Of a DNA stretch of 64,000 nucleotides, positions 23,052 to 33,660 are shown piece after piece. The notes under the pieces were generated by a model. The model ran no database searches and was not told the origin of the DNA. It saw nothing but the letters and a program-made list of their open reading frames with translations. Both the position numbers and the translations under genes were made by a program. The stretch comes from Calliphora vicina (lineage: Eukaryota > Arthropoda > Insecta > Diptera > Calliphoridae): the NCBI RefSeq assembly GCF_958450345.1, contig NC_088783.1:55094395-55158394 (forward strand). The letters are read 5' to 3'. How positions within the stretch are numbered: the stretch's first letter is position 1; every line of letters starts with the position of its first letter.

Positions 23052-23417
23052 TTCTCTATGGTTTTTAGTTTAAACTTTAAAGGAATTTTCTCAATTTCAA
23101 TTTGAAATTCTCAATTTTATATAAAATTTTCTCAATTTCAATGAAAAATGGTGTAGTTGTGTAAAAATACAATAACTGCAAAAATTTTGGAAAATTTTTC
23201 AAAAAAATTAAATTTTTTATATTTAACTAATTTGTAGTAGTTTGCAATTTTAAACATTGGAAACATTATATTTTTGTAAATTTGTTAATTTACTTACAAA
23301 TTCATCATCATTATTTAGCATTTTATTTCAATCAAGTTCGAAAATTAGAAAAACATTAAAAATCATAAAAATTTGTACTTTTATTTGAGAATTATTCGGT
23401 AATTTGTATAGAATTTC

Positions 23418-23648
23418 GGCGCTATGAAATAAGTCCCCAATAAACGAAGTCCCCAAACCGCAAATGAATTAAGGCCCCAAAATTCTATATAGAAAAAACC
23501 AACAACGAAATTTGGGGACATAGTTGATTTTTTGGGGATTTATTTAATTTCTAAAATTGGGGATTTAATTCATAATGAATGAATTTTGGGGTTTTAATTC
23601 ATTTGTGGTTTGGGGACTTTCTTCATTGGGGACTTTGTTCGTAACGCC
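23418..23648. mobile_element. MULE-type MITE, 231 bp, 9-bp target duplication
   Basis: Perfect 9-bp direct repeat TAGAATTTC on both sides (23409-23417 and 23649-23657). Long imperfect inverted ends of about 65-70 bp start GGCGCTATGAAATAAGTCCC and end GGGGACTTTGTTCGTAACGC C, with repeated TTGGGGA/TCCCCAA blocks. Long TIRs with a 9-bp duplication are the mark of Mutator-like elements. Noncoding. Confidence 0.85.
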
Positions 23649-23657
23649 TAGAATTTC

Positions 23658-24284
23658 GTTTCATTTCCTTACAATGAATATGAATTTAAAAACTGGCAAT
23701 AATATTGAGAAAACATAGTATGAAGCTGACGCAGTTCCAAGACCATCTTCTATTTTTGGAATTACGTGGCAGAAAACAAGGCTGTAGTATATAAACTAGT
23801 TCTACAGCTATATTTCTAAAACTCGGTAAGTCTCAAACAAAACTTAAATATACCTAAATTTTAAAAACTAAACACTTTTTTAAAAATTCTAGCTTTGCTT
23901 GGGAAATGGTGTTTACAACTTAAATAAAATAGAAATTACTGTAAGATACTTATAATAATTATTCGGTTTTAAAACTAAACATCGATACAACATTAATAAA
24001 TTTCCAATAAATACAATAAATACTCTATAATAAAGATTTAATAGGTTTTTGAAATTTAGTTTAGGTCCATGAAAACTCAAATTGTTTACTTTCAAATTAT
24101 GTAGGTATTATATTACTAAAACTGCGGGCCCTATTTTAACTAAAATAATTTCCTAATTGTCTTAAATTACTTTAACGCTTGTTTTTTAAATACTTCAAGT
24201 TTAAATTCGTTTTTTTACTCAAATATAAAAATTTAACAAACTAAATACATTTGTTAACTATTATTTTTTTTTCAATAAACTTAC
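23658..24284. other. Intronic AT-rich DNA
   Basis: No repeat ends or coding block recognised; lies just downstream of the FN3 exon on the minus strand. Confidence 0.45.
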
Positions 24285-24414
24285 CTTCTTCTTTTGTTTC
24301 CGGTAATGTTGTAACATTTGTTGTAACAACTTCACCACTTCCTAATTGATTGTTGGCCCATATTCGAAATTCATATGTGGTATTGGGTTCCAAACGATAA
24401 ACTTCCATTTGTCG
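24285..24414 (-). CDS. Ig/FN3 gene: second half of the FN3 domain
   Basis: Acceptor ATATTTCAG and donor G|GTAAGTTTATT bracket 130 bp. It reads in phase 0 from the preceding exon and leaves phase 1. Product: RQMEVYRLEPNTTYEFRIWA, then NNQLGSGEVVTTNVTTLPET and KEE. This holds the FN3 hallmarks 'L.P.T.Y.FR..A.N..G.G' (strands E to G), including the Tyr corner. It is preceded by IAPNV at the end of the 29482 exon, so the FN3 fold is split by a 5.1-kb intron. Confidence is high because splice sites, phases and fold agree. Confidence 0.9.
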
Positions 24415-24558
24415 CTGAAATATTGGAAAAATAATTATCAGTGGGGTATTAAGTGAAATATGAATTATTTATTTAGTGTAATTAAATATTTGTAAAAAGC
24501 ATGTTACTGCTACAATCGGCTGTTATAGGTTTCATATGCATTGGCCTAGATAGTTATA

Positions 24559-24730
24559 AAGGGTGTTTTTTTTAAGCAAGAGAGAACTCACGAAATGATT
24601 AACTGTCAAACGAACTGTCATACTGCGCTCACTTTTTTACATTTATGATCACAATACTCTGGCAAATCATCATATTTTTTTTGTTATTTCTGTACAATTT
24701 CAAGTTCTATTGGGCTTAAAAAATACCCTT
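24559..24730. mobile_element. TA-flanked MITE, 172 bp
   Basis: Ends AAGGGTGTTTTTTTTAAGC and GGCTTAAAAAATACCCTT are inverted, flanked by TA (24557-24558 and 24731-24732). The TA target points to the Tc1/mariner superfamily. Located 145 bp upstream (minus sense) of the FN3 exon. Noncoding. Confidence 0.75.
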
Positions 24731-24732
24731 TA

Positions 24733-25427
24733 CATTCATATATTGTAAGTTTTAAATAAAATAGTATAGCGTTTTGCATAAACTACAGACATTTATTCAT
24801 AAATATTTAATTTCAAATACCTTCAAACGTTTAGTTTCAGTTTTAAAACTTTAAACTAAAATCAATATTTTGTTTTCAATTAAAATAAGTTTATTTCGAA
24901 ACCAATTATACCACTCCCCCTGAATGTAGCGTAAGTCCATGAAAACATTATTTTTAGCATTGACATTCATTTGTTTATAATATGTAAGTAAGTATGTAGC
25001 TATTGTACAATTGTATTGCATTCGCAAATAACTAATTTAAATAATTCGTAAAAATAAATAAAATGAAAATAAAATAAAAATAACAATTTGTCAATAAATT
25101 TGTACTGAGGCCATTAATGTGAAAAATTCTTTTCAACAACATTTGAAATTAAATTAGTTTAATGTGTGAAATGACCGCAAATATTCGTTTGTATAACTAG
25201 CGTTTTGACTACATAAATATAGATATATATTGGCTGCAATTACTTTAATTGCGAAATTATTTTGATACTACAAAATTTAAATGATTGAAATGTTTGTAAA
25301 TTGTTCTTGTAGAATAGAGTGCTATGCAGCTGATTGTATAAACAAATAATAGCTTTGTTTGAATACATTTCACGTAAAACTAGTAAAATAAGAGCAAAAT
25401 CAAAAAATATTCTAAAAAATATAAAGT
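24733..25427. other. AT-rich intronic DNA
   Basis: No coding block or repeat structure recognised. Confidence 0.45.
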
Positions 25428-26637
25428 ATTGGTGGGTGTATGACTTAAAAATGCGGGATTGAACGCAGACTTTGTATTGAATAACTTATATGTCAGTTTG
25501 AAGGGTACATATCTGTCATTTATGCTCACTTAGTTATTTAACATTATAGTATACAAATTAAAGTTGTTCTGGCTTCGAAAATGTCGAATTTTGTGCCAAC
25601 AAGGCGTCATATGCGGGAAGTTTAGCTTTACTTCTTTAATTTGAAAAAAGGTGGCGCTAAAGCACACCGATTGCACAACAAAGCTTATGATGAATGTTTT
25701 CCATCGGTTTCAACGTTCGAGAGATGGTTTGATCTGTTTCCAAGTGGTGTTTTTCACACAAAAATTTTTGAAGACCATGAATTGGATGCATTACTGCATG
25801 AAGATTGTTGTAAAACTCAACAAGAGCTTGGAAAATCATTAAGAGTAGCTAAAATTTCAAAAGGTTTGCGAGCATCAGGATTCATCTAAGAGCACGGAAA
25901 TTGGGTACCATACGAATTGAAGCCAAGAGACCTTGAAAGAAGGTTTTGCATATCCGAAATGATGGTTGAACTCTATAAAAGAAAATAATTTTTGCACCAA
26001 TTCATTACTTGTGATGAAAAATGGATCCATTACGATAGCCCGAAGCGTAAGAGATCGTATGTGAAGCCCGACCAACAAGCCGAATCGACTCTAAATCCAA
26101 ATATCCATGGCGCTAAGGTAATTTTCTGTGTTTGGTGTGAGCAAATGGGTCCTATTTAGTATGAGCTGCTGAAATCTTACCAGACTATCACAGGGAACCT
26201 GTACCGAATGCAACTGATTCGTTTGAAACTAGTATTGGCCGAAAAACGCCCAGAAAATGCGGCCAGACATGAAACTGTAATATTCCATCATGACAACGCT
26301 CGGACACATGTTGCTATACCAGTTAAAAAGTTTTTAGAATGAAGTGGTTGGGAAGTTCTGCCTCACCCGCTTTATAGTCCAGACCGTGCCCCATCCGAAT
26401 GCTATTTGTTTCGATCGATGCAGAACGCTCTCTATGAGATACGCTTCACTTTGTAACAGAGTATCCGATATTGGCTTGATTCATTCTTGGCCTCAAAAGA
26501 TGAACACTTCTTTTGGCTCGGAATCCATATGTTGTCAGAAAGATGGGAAAAGGTCATAGTTAATAATGGCCAATACATACTTTGAATAAATTTAAATTGT
26601 ACAAATGCTTTAAAATAAAAGCCACAGCTTAAGGCTG
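25428..26637 (+). pseudogene. mariner relic m2, nearly full length
   Basis: Left TIR region TATTGGTGGGTGTATGACTT then AAAAATGCGGGATT. Transposase pieces in order: KKGGAKAHRLHNKAYDECFP (N-terminal helix-turn-helix region), a frameshift, ELDALLHEDCCKTQQELGKS, FITCDEKWIHYD (first catalytic Asp), VIFHHDNARTHVA (second Asp), PHPLYSPDRAPSECYLF (the third Asp, the D of PSD in Mos1-type enzymes, reads Glu), and WPQKMNTSFGSESICCQKD. At least three frameshifts or stops make it inactive. It best reveals the intact layout of this family and supplies the empty site for the MITE at 8175. Confidence 0.88.
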
Positions 26638-26729
26638 TTTTATAACAGCTTTAAGCTGTTTAATATGCCATTATTTTATAATGGCACCGAGTTGACATTT
26701 TATGTATTTTTGTCCATATATATTATACA

Positions 26730-27195
26730 ATCAATATGCATATGCCTCTCGGCACATTCGGAAATTCTTCCAAAAAGTCTAAGCGGCGGAAAATCAACAT
26801 CTTCAATTCCAGCGTAAAGTCGGTCCTTCTTTACGGGTGTGAAACGTGGAAAGTCACTGAGTCCTTAACAACAAAACTACTAGTGTTTGTAAATAAATGT
26901 CTGCACAAAAAAACCGCATCAAAAACGACGACTTACTGGCAATTAGCAACAAATCTGCCGTCGCCCACGAAATTCGACATCGTAAATGGTCGTGGATTGG
27001 CCACACGATGCGCAAAGGCCAGTTTATAATGGAATCAGCAAGAGAAACGAACGAAATGTGGGACAACAACGAACTGCATGGAGAAAATCTGTAGAAGCGG
27101 AGTATCGACAACGAGAACTCACGTGGCCTCAAATCCGACATGTGGCTCCAGATAGAAATCGTGAACACATTCCCTTAACCTATGAATTTTAATTG
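26730..27195 (+). pseudogene. C-terminal fragment of a non-LTR retrotransposon ORF2
   Basis: Readable in three frames: KRRKINIFNSSVKSVLLYGC then ETWKVTESLTTKLLVFVNKC, next EIRHRKWSWIGHTMRKGQF, then AWRKSVEAEYRQRELTWPQI. This is the typical order at the end of many animal ORF2 proteins ('NSNVKSVLLYGSETW', 'KWGWIGHTLRK', 'TWRRTVEAE...TW'). Two frameshifts. The upstream reverse transcriptase is missing, consistent with 5' truncation. It is a different lineage from the relics at 17 and 20 kb. Confidence 0.75.
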
Positions 27196-27212
27196 CCATT
27201 AGGTAGAACTAC

Positions 27213-27706
27213 ACAGAAAAAATTATATTTCAATTCAAACATTTATCCCATATTGAACTGGTTTCAATTATTTCATAATTAAATCAAGTATTAATTTGCT
27301 GAAAAACAAATCTTCTTTGTATTTTCTATTGAATTTTGAGTTTAGAATTTGATTATTTTGAAAATTGAATATACAATTTTCGTTATTGGTTGAATTTCAA
27401 ATACAAAAATTATTGAATAGATAATTTTCGTAATTGAAACATAAAAAATAACAAAAATGTGTTTTCAATTACGAAAATTATCTATTCAATAATTTTGGTA
27501 TTTGAAATTCAATCAATAACGAAAATTGTATATTCAATTGTCAAAATAATCAAATTCAAAACTCAAAATACAATAGAAAATATCAAGAAATTTTGTTTTT
27601 GAGCAAATGAATTAATTATGAAATAATTTATTTAATTTTGAAACCAGTTCAATATGTGACAATTATTTGAATTGAAACGGTTTAAGAAATAGTTTTTTCT
27701 ATGTAA
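27213..27706. mobile_element. Foldback (hairpin) MITE, ~0.49 kb
   Basis: Nearly the whole element is one inverted repeat with arms of about 230 bp and a loop of about 20 bp centred near 27440. Paired landmarks: CATATTGAACTGGTTTC / GAAACCAGTTCAATATG, GAATATACAATTTTCGTTAT / ATAACGAAAATTGTATATTC, and ATTGAATAGATAATTTTCGT / ACGAAAATTATCTATTCAAT. Outer ends CACAGAAAAAA and TTTTTTCTATG. Transcribed, it would form a long double-stranded hairpin. Noncoding. Confidence 0.88.
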
Positions 27707-27999
27707 AGTTAATCTGTTTATTTAATGTAAATAGTTTCCTTTTACGATTGTATTGCTAGAAGCTCCGTCTTTGGAGTAGCAACCCCATCTGTGCTGACTA
27801 AATAAAAAAAAATATTATACAATATTAAAGGATTACTGATCATTTAATAAACCTTGAGTCTATTATCGATCAATCGTAACAGTTTTTAGTGGGAGCTTTG
27901 ACCAATTATGATCTTGATTATACCGGTTTCCTTATAATTGTCAAGTACGATTTTAGATATCATTAATCCGTTCGAAACTTTGTATCATTATCACAAATT

Positions 28000-28632
28000 T
28001 AAGTTTGTCATTCCGTTTGTTAAGTCTTTATTTACATTTTTCAATTGCGACTCCACAAAGTATATATATTCTGGATCGATATAGATAGCGAAGTCCGTCT
28101 GTCCGTCTGCATATTGAAATCAACTTTCCGTAGCCCCCCTATATCTTACAAACATGATTGATACATCAATATATCGGGAATTCTATTTAAAATCGAGAAA
28201 ATCGACCCACAAACGTATGAGATATAAGAAAAAAACCGGGATAACCTCGATTTTTGGCCTACTTTTTATCTATATCTGGATTACTAAGTCATTAATATAG
28301 ACAATATGGATATCTAATGATAGATATTTCAAAGTCCATTGCAACGATGTATATAATTTGGACCTACAATGGGTCAAAATCGGCAAAAATATTTTTCAAC
28401 CTGAATTTTTTTTCCAAACTGATTTTTTTGTCGAAAATTTTTTTCACTAAAAATTTAAAAAACTATTTTTTTTTTAAAATTAAAAAGAAAATTTTGGAAA
28501 AATATATTTAAAAAAAAATTTTAATTTTAATTTTGTTTACCTAAAAATATTTAAAATTTGTATTTTAAAGTACAATTTGGTGAAGGGTATAAAGATTCGA
28601 ATATAGAATATAGCTCTCTTACTTGTTTTTTT
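28000..28632 (+). mobile_element. DINE-B copy B6, near full length
   Basis: Runs from TTTGTCATTCCGTTTGTTAA and AAGTATATATATTCTGGATC through the GTCY core (GTCCGTCTGTCCGTCTG), TTGAAATCAACTTTCCGTAG, ATATCGGGAATTC, the A/T tail, GGTGAAGGGTATAAAGATTC and the end GCTCTCTTACTTGTTTT. This is the best plus-strand DINE-B copy, with the 3' hairpin degraded (ATTCGAATATAGAAT). Confidence 0.85.
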
Positions 28633-28639
28633 TCTGGAT

Positions 28640-29400
28640 TTTGCAGCAAAATTTCTGTGCATATAAAACTTTATATCGATATCAATACTTGTAAAATATT
28701 TATGAATGTTTGATTTACGGAAGATCGATGGACCGATCGTCACAAAATTTGGTTAGAATTTGTGTATATATAAGATTTTTAACCCTCCGTTACTCGCAAT
28801 TGATCTGTTTGATATTTTTTATTGTAAATTTTTTTAATCACCCTAAATTTTAAGCTATTTTTTGATAAAATAATATTTTTACTGCAATTTTTTTTTTGTA
28901 TTACTCTTTTAAATACATTGCATTTAATATTGTTTTTATGTTTTCGAAATAAAAAGTGAATAGATTATTTTCAAACACGCCTTTTTTTATTGATATCAAT
29001 TTGATACATTGCGACTAGTCTCGATTGAAAATGATTGCGACTAACGGAGGGTTAAAGTGATTTTCGGAAGTTGGCTATGACTTATTATGAATCGTCATCA
29101 GATTAGGTGACTTGATTTCGGCATGTATCAAAATTATTTGTGTTTGGATACCAACATTTTTAAGACATAATAATACACCAATTCTACTTAATTTCAATAG
29201 TCTTTGTCCTTGGGTCAATAAAGAAGTATTCGAATTATCAACAGTTTGATTACAAGGTTTACATAGACATCTCTCAATTGTTTCAGAAAATTATCCTGAG
29301 CAGATTGGTATAAATAATAATACTTTTGCATATTACAAACCCAATATGGGAGGGTATATTGGGTTTGTAATATTATGGTGATGTAGGTTATAATAAATGC
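28640..29400 (-). mobile_element. DINE-A copy, reversed, split by a piggyBac-type MITE
   Basis: Internal segments ATGGACCGATCGTCACAAAA, GTGATTTTCGGAAG and AAGGTTTACATAGACATC, and the reversed 5' end (GGGAGGGTATATTGGG ... GGTGATGTAGGTTATA), follow the same order as the plus-strand copy at 54698. The 269-bp MITE at 28783 sits at its TTAA. Confidence 0.75.
28783..29051. mobile_element. piggyBac-type MITE, 269 bp
   Basis: Ends CCCTCCGTTACTCGCAAT and ATTGCGACTAACGGAGGG are inverted and flanked by TTAA on each side (28779-28782 and 29052-29055). TTAA plus CCC-starting ends is the piggyBac signature. Noncoding. Confidence 0.88.
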
Positions 29401-29481
29401 TAATTTCTTGCATTCACTTGGACTCGTCACGTTCGTCTTCCGATACATTTCATATGCAATTTAATAAATCTTAAAACTTAC

Positions 29482-30426
29482 CACATTTGGTGCAATATTG
29501 ATGGGATCCATACGACTCCATTTATGCTCAAAACTACTATTGAACGGTGGTGACACATACGATATATTGCGAAATTCAGCCGTAAAACTGCGCACTGGAT
29601 AGCCGCCCGAATTGGTTTTATTAAAACGCCAAATCAGGAAACCCAAAATCGTTGAAGCTTTAAAGTACAGTTTGGTAACAGGACCGGGTGGGGTACGAAC
29701 GGTTAGATTGATTTTCTGAAATGCTTGGAATTCTTGTTCTTCTATGTCATCGATGGTGCTGGTTAGAATTGGGGTGAAAGTGGTTAAATTCAAGTCACTA
29801 CTGCTGCTACTACTGCTGCTGCTGCTATTGCTACTGCTTATACTGTGATAATTGTTGTTGCTGTGTTCGTTGAAGGTGATATCCGTTGTGTGAAGAAGTG
29901 TGGAGGAATTAGCATTTGTTAGGGTTTTAATAACTATAGTTGTTGTAGTGGTTTTTGTTGTTGCGGAGCCAGAAGCTGAGGCTGAAACAGTTAATGTTGG
30001 TGTTCTTGTTGTTGCTGTTACATTGTTAGGCATTGGAAGCATTGAGGTAGTTGAAGCATTTTGTTTATGTGTTGTTGTTGTTTTTTGTTTTGTTGTTGTT
30101 ATTATTTGTGTTGTAATATTTTTATTTTCTACTAAAGGCTTAACAAATGTTGTATCATTATAATGATTTGTTGTTTTTGTTGTAGTCGATGTTAAAAGCA
30201 CTTGTTCATCATCTCTGTCATCATCTTCCTCATCACCATCATCATGATCATCATTTTGTTGTACTTCGTCTTTGTCAATTTGTGTTGCATGTACATTTAA
30301 TGAAGTACTATTGTTTTCACTCTGGTCATCATATTCCAGACTTTGACTGGATGTCACAGCAGCAAAGCACACATACAAACCTCGGTCAGAGGCTGAGACA
30401 TTTGTGAGCACCAAATATTTACCTGT
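29482..30426 (-). CDS. Ig/FN3 gene: Ig C-terminal half, Ser/Thr-rich linker, FN3 first half
   Basis: Acceptor CATCCCCAG at 30427 and donor GTG|GTAAGT at 29481 define 945 bp, phase 0 at both ends (315 residues). It opens TGKYLVLTNVSASDRGLYVC, the E-F strands of an Ig domain with the DxGxYxC motif that pairs with the Cys of the exon at 33661. A ~200-residue extracellular linker follows, very rich in Thr, Ser, Asn, acidic residues and an uninterrupted Ser run (HSISSSNSSSSSSSSSSD), with many N-glycosylation sequons; it looks mucin-like. Then the first half of an FN3 domain: RTPPGPVTKLYFKASTILGF, IWRFNKTNSGGYPVRSFTAE and HKWSRMDPINIAPNV. A cell-surface adhesion or receptor role is likely from the domains; no specific gene is recognised. 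The complementary frame (29900-30163) is a shadow of the Thr repeats. Confidence 0.9.
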
Positions 30427-30477
30427 CTGGGGATGAGAAAATACAAAAATACGAGTGATGTAAATAAGAATAAATTA

Positions 30478-31065
30478 AAACAAGTAAGAGAGCTATATTC
30501 GGCTGTGCCGAATCTTATATACCCTTCACCAAATTATACTTCAAAATACAAATTTTAAATATTTTTAGGTAAACAAAATTCTTTTTTTTTTCCAAAGTTG
30601 TTTTTGAATTTTTGGAAATTTTTTTTTTTGAATTGTTATTTAAATTTTTAAATTTAATTTTTTTTTTTAAATTTTAAAAAAAATATTTTGTTTAAATTTT
30701 AAAAAAAATTCGGGTTAAAAAATATTTATTGACCCATTGTAGGTCCAACTTACTATGGTCTTATATACGTTGTTGCAAAGGTCTTTGAAATATATATCCA
30801 TATTCTCTATATTAATGACTTAGTAATCCAGATATAAGTAGGTCAAAAATCAGGGTTGTCCTGGTTTTATCTCAGCCATTTGTAGACCGATTTTGCTTAT
30901 TTTGCATAGGAAACTTCTCGAAAGCATGTCTGACAGAATTATTGAAGATTTGGATCCCGAAGATATCAGGGGTCTTCAGAAAATTGATTTCAACAAACAG
31001 ACGGACATGGCTTAATCGACTCCGCTATCTATAAGGATCCAGAATATATATACTTTTGAAGAATA
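30478..31065 (-). mobile_element. DINE-B copy B7
   Basis: Reversed 3' end AAAACAAGTAAGAGAGCTAT, perfect hairpin TTCGGCTGTGCCGAA, CTTATATACCCTTCACCAAA, A/T tail, CCCATTGTAGGTCCAACTTA, and the core CGGACATGGCTTAATCGACT to ATCCAGAATATATATACTTT. Lies 50 bp from the acceptor of the 945-bp exon. Confidence 0.88.
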
Positions 31066-31122
31066 AACATTGGAGGAAATACTCCATGAAGATTGTTGTA
31101 AAACTCAGCCGAGAGACCTTGA

Positions 31123-32035
31123 AAGACTTTGCATGTCCAAACTAATGTTTGATCGCTATAAAAGAAAATAATTTTTACATCGAATAATTACTTGCGATGA
31201 AAAATGGCTCCATTACGATAACCTGAAGCGTAAGAGATCATATGTGAAGCCCGGTCAAACAGCCGAATCGACATCAAAGCCAAATATCCATGGCGTCCTA
31301 TCTATTATGAGCTGCTGAAATCTAGCCACACCATCACAAGGAACCACAGTGGGGCAGAATCGAAAATTTTTGGAAATAAATCTGGCATTTCTAAACGGCT
31401 GGTCCAATCGGGATAAAATTTGAATTGGGCGCAGCCAAGGAGTATTCGAGTTTAAGTTATTGAAATGGGCACTACAAATGCTCCAGGGGCGGCGCTATGG
31501 GGGCTCAAAGTAAGGTACCTTTGATATGTAAAATTTTTAAACACGTGCCATTTTTTTGTTTCCCATCCGATTTCAACGAATTTTATATTTCTGGAAAGCT
31601 CGGAATAAATTACAAGGTGTAAAAAAACTTGTCAAAAGGTCAAAGGGAATCCCGCAATTCCTAAAAATTGGAGCGAAAATCCCAAGGGCGCATTTTAATA
31701 ACTTAAACTCGAATACTCCTTGGCTACGCCCAGTTCAAAATTTATCCCGATCGGACCAGCCGTTTAGATATGCCAGATTTATTTCCAAAAAATGTCGATT
31801 CTGCCCCACTGTGGTTCCTTGTGATGGTGTGGCTAGATTTCAGCAGCTCATAATAGATAGGACGCCATGGATATTTGGCTTTGATGTCGATTCGGCTGTT
31901 TGACCGGGCTTCACATATGATCTCTTACGCTTCAGGTTATCGTAATGGAGCCATTTTTCATCGCAAGTAATTATTCGATGTAAAAATTATTTTCTTTTAT
32001 AGCGATCAAACATTAGTTTGGACATGCAAAGTCTT
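31123..32035. repeat. 0.9-kb near-perfect palindrome
   Basis: Left arm 31123 to about 31470 and right arm about 31693 to 32035 are reverse complements with few mismatches, around a ~220-bp spacer. Paired landmarks: AAGACTTTGCATGTCC / GGACATGCAAAGTCTT at the outer ends, CATATGTGAAGCCCGGTCAA / TTGACCGGGCTTCACATATG, and ATTCGAGTTTAAGTTATT / AATAACTTAAACTCGAAT inside. The outer ~220 bp of each arm is mariner; the inner part is the MITE at 31345-31813. Confidence 0.92.
31345..31813. mobile_element. CACAGTGGGGCAGAATCG inverted-repeat element, 469 bp
   Basis: TIRs of about 130 bp: CACAGTGGGGCAGAATCG at the left and CGATTCTGCCCCACTGTG at the right. A 115-codon open frame lying inside it (31556-31903) shows no domain and is a chance frame. 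Confidence 0.8.
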
Positions 32036-32459
32036 CGAATGCGACTGATTCGTTTGAAGCGAGCATTGACCGATAAACGCCCAGAATATGCGGCCAGATA
32101 ATCCATCATGACAACGCTCGGCTGTCATGTGGTTGGGAAGTTTTGCCTCAGCCGCTTCATAGTCCAGACTGTGCCCCGCCCCGCCCGACTGCTATTTGTT
32201 TCGATCGATGCAGAACGCTCTCTCTCGCTTCACTTTAGAATAGAGTATCCGAAATTGGCTTGATTCGTTCTGGGTCTCAAAAGATAAGCAGTTCTTTTGG
32301 CTCCGAATCCATATGTTGCCAGAAAGATGGGAAAAGGTCATGGCTAACAAATGTTTCAAAATAAAAGCTACAAAAATCCCACATTTGAAGTTATACACCC
32401 AATAGCTGTCATAATAATGAAGTGTGTTTGACATCTTTTTCAGTATACTTTGACAAATC

Positions 32460-32900
32460 AGTATGCAAAGACTTGCACCAGAACAATGTTTACGAATCGT
32501 GGAAATTTATTTCTAAAATTTGAGCAGAAACAAGCAGAATTGTTCTTTTTTCTGAGAGCACCTCATGAGACTCTATTACATCCCGAAAAAATCACTGTTT
32601 GGTGCAGTTTAAATGCCGAAAGCATTTAAATTCGAAAATGGTGCCAACATTACCGTGAATGGCGAACGCTACAGGCAAACGATTCGTGATTTTTTTAATT
32701 CTCATGGAATTAATAAATCTCTGGTCTATGCTGATAAACGATTGATCATTTAGAATCCAACATTCGACTATTGACGAAACTAGATCGGGTATGCTCCTTG
32801 TAGGAGTTAAAAGGAACAAATATATATGCTCGAAAAAGAGGTGCATAATTGGACCGACAAGACGGCGTTCATAAGGCAATATGCCAGAAATTAGTTCTAA
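32460..32900 (+). pseudogene. Tc1/mariner-superfamily transposase fragment (VNGERY type)
   Basis: Short readable traces in shifting frames: HPEKITVWCSLNA, then ENGANITVNGERYRQTIRDF. These match the segment between the first and second catalytic Asp of the same transposase type as at 17.6 and 59.1 kb. Stops and frameshifts throughout. Open frames on the opposite strand (32592-33100) are shadows of it. Confidence 0.65.
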
Positions 32901-32904
32901 ACAT

Positions 32905-33660
32905 TTAATGTCATGAAATTTTGGCCATTCCATTGAATTTGTTGTGTATTAATTTTCAAAAAAGTTGTATGCCTCCAAAAAAATACCCCTAACAATGGGG
33001 AGGGACAAGGTATCGTATTTACCACTTCCAAATTTATTGAAATTTTGAACACGGGTTGTTCGTGGTAATAAGAAATTTGAAGATCCTTAAAATTTTTCAA
33101 TTTGTTATGGTTTGGATTCTATCGAGGTTTAAAGTTCAAATTTTATTTAAGAATAGTGTAAAATTGAGCAGTTTAAATTGTATTTAACTTATATCAAAAA
33201 CTATTTTTAATTGGAACTTTTTTTAATTTTTCTACTTTGACCAAAAACACGAAACTTCAAATAAAATGAGCAACTTTTAAATATTGATATATTTTGCTGA
33301 AATTACCAGAATTCGGTTTCTAGATGACGATGAACAATTTTAGACCTTGAGAGTAACGAAATAAATTATGAAATTTAAAAAAGATTCTACGAACTTATTT
33401 CGAATTTCGCCCACTGTAACGTGTACAACCTACAATTGAGATTAGTTTGTGGTTTTTAAGTTCAAAATTTAATATGGCAATTGCACATAACATTCTACAA
33501 TTATTACCCTATTTACACCTCCTCCACAACCTTTTAAATACAAGACACCAACCAACCTACAACTAAATACATACCTAACACTGGTAATCCAAGTACATTT
33601 GTTTGTAAATTCAAATGAGTGAGGAAGGAGTGCATATGTGGTTATTTTAATGTAACTCAC
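32905..33660. other. Intronic AT-rich DNA
   Basis: No coding block or repeat ends recognised before the donor of the 33661-33800 exon. Confidence 0.45.

Larger units (their letters stand above)
31070..32404 (+). pseudogene. mariner relic m3, rearranged around a palindrome
   Basis: Same family as m1 and m2: GATTGTTGTAAAACTC, a decayed catalytic region (CTTGCGATGAAAAATGGCTC), DIRLKRALTDKRPEYAAR-type sequence after 32035, and a 3' TIR that ends AAATCCCACATTTGAAGTTA then TACACCCAATA. The middle is displaced by a 0.5-kb inverted-repeat element plus an inverted copy of the mariner's own upstream segment. Inactive. Confidence 0.85.

Noticed and set aside
29900..30407. Plus-strand frames rich in Val and His over the 945-bp exon
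   Set aside because: They are the complement of Thr/Asn and Asp codons in the minus-strand exon, whose Ig and FN3 motifs and splice phases show the true strand.
31556..31903. 115-codon frame as a gene
   Set aside because: Lies across the inverted repeat of a MITE and the inverted mariner flank; no domain, and parts are reverse-complement transposase.
32592..33100. Minus-strand 113- and 67-codon frames
   Set aside because: Complement of a decayed plus-strand transposase (VNGERY, HPEKITVW traces).
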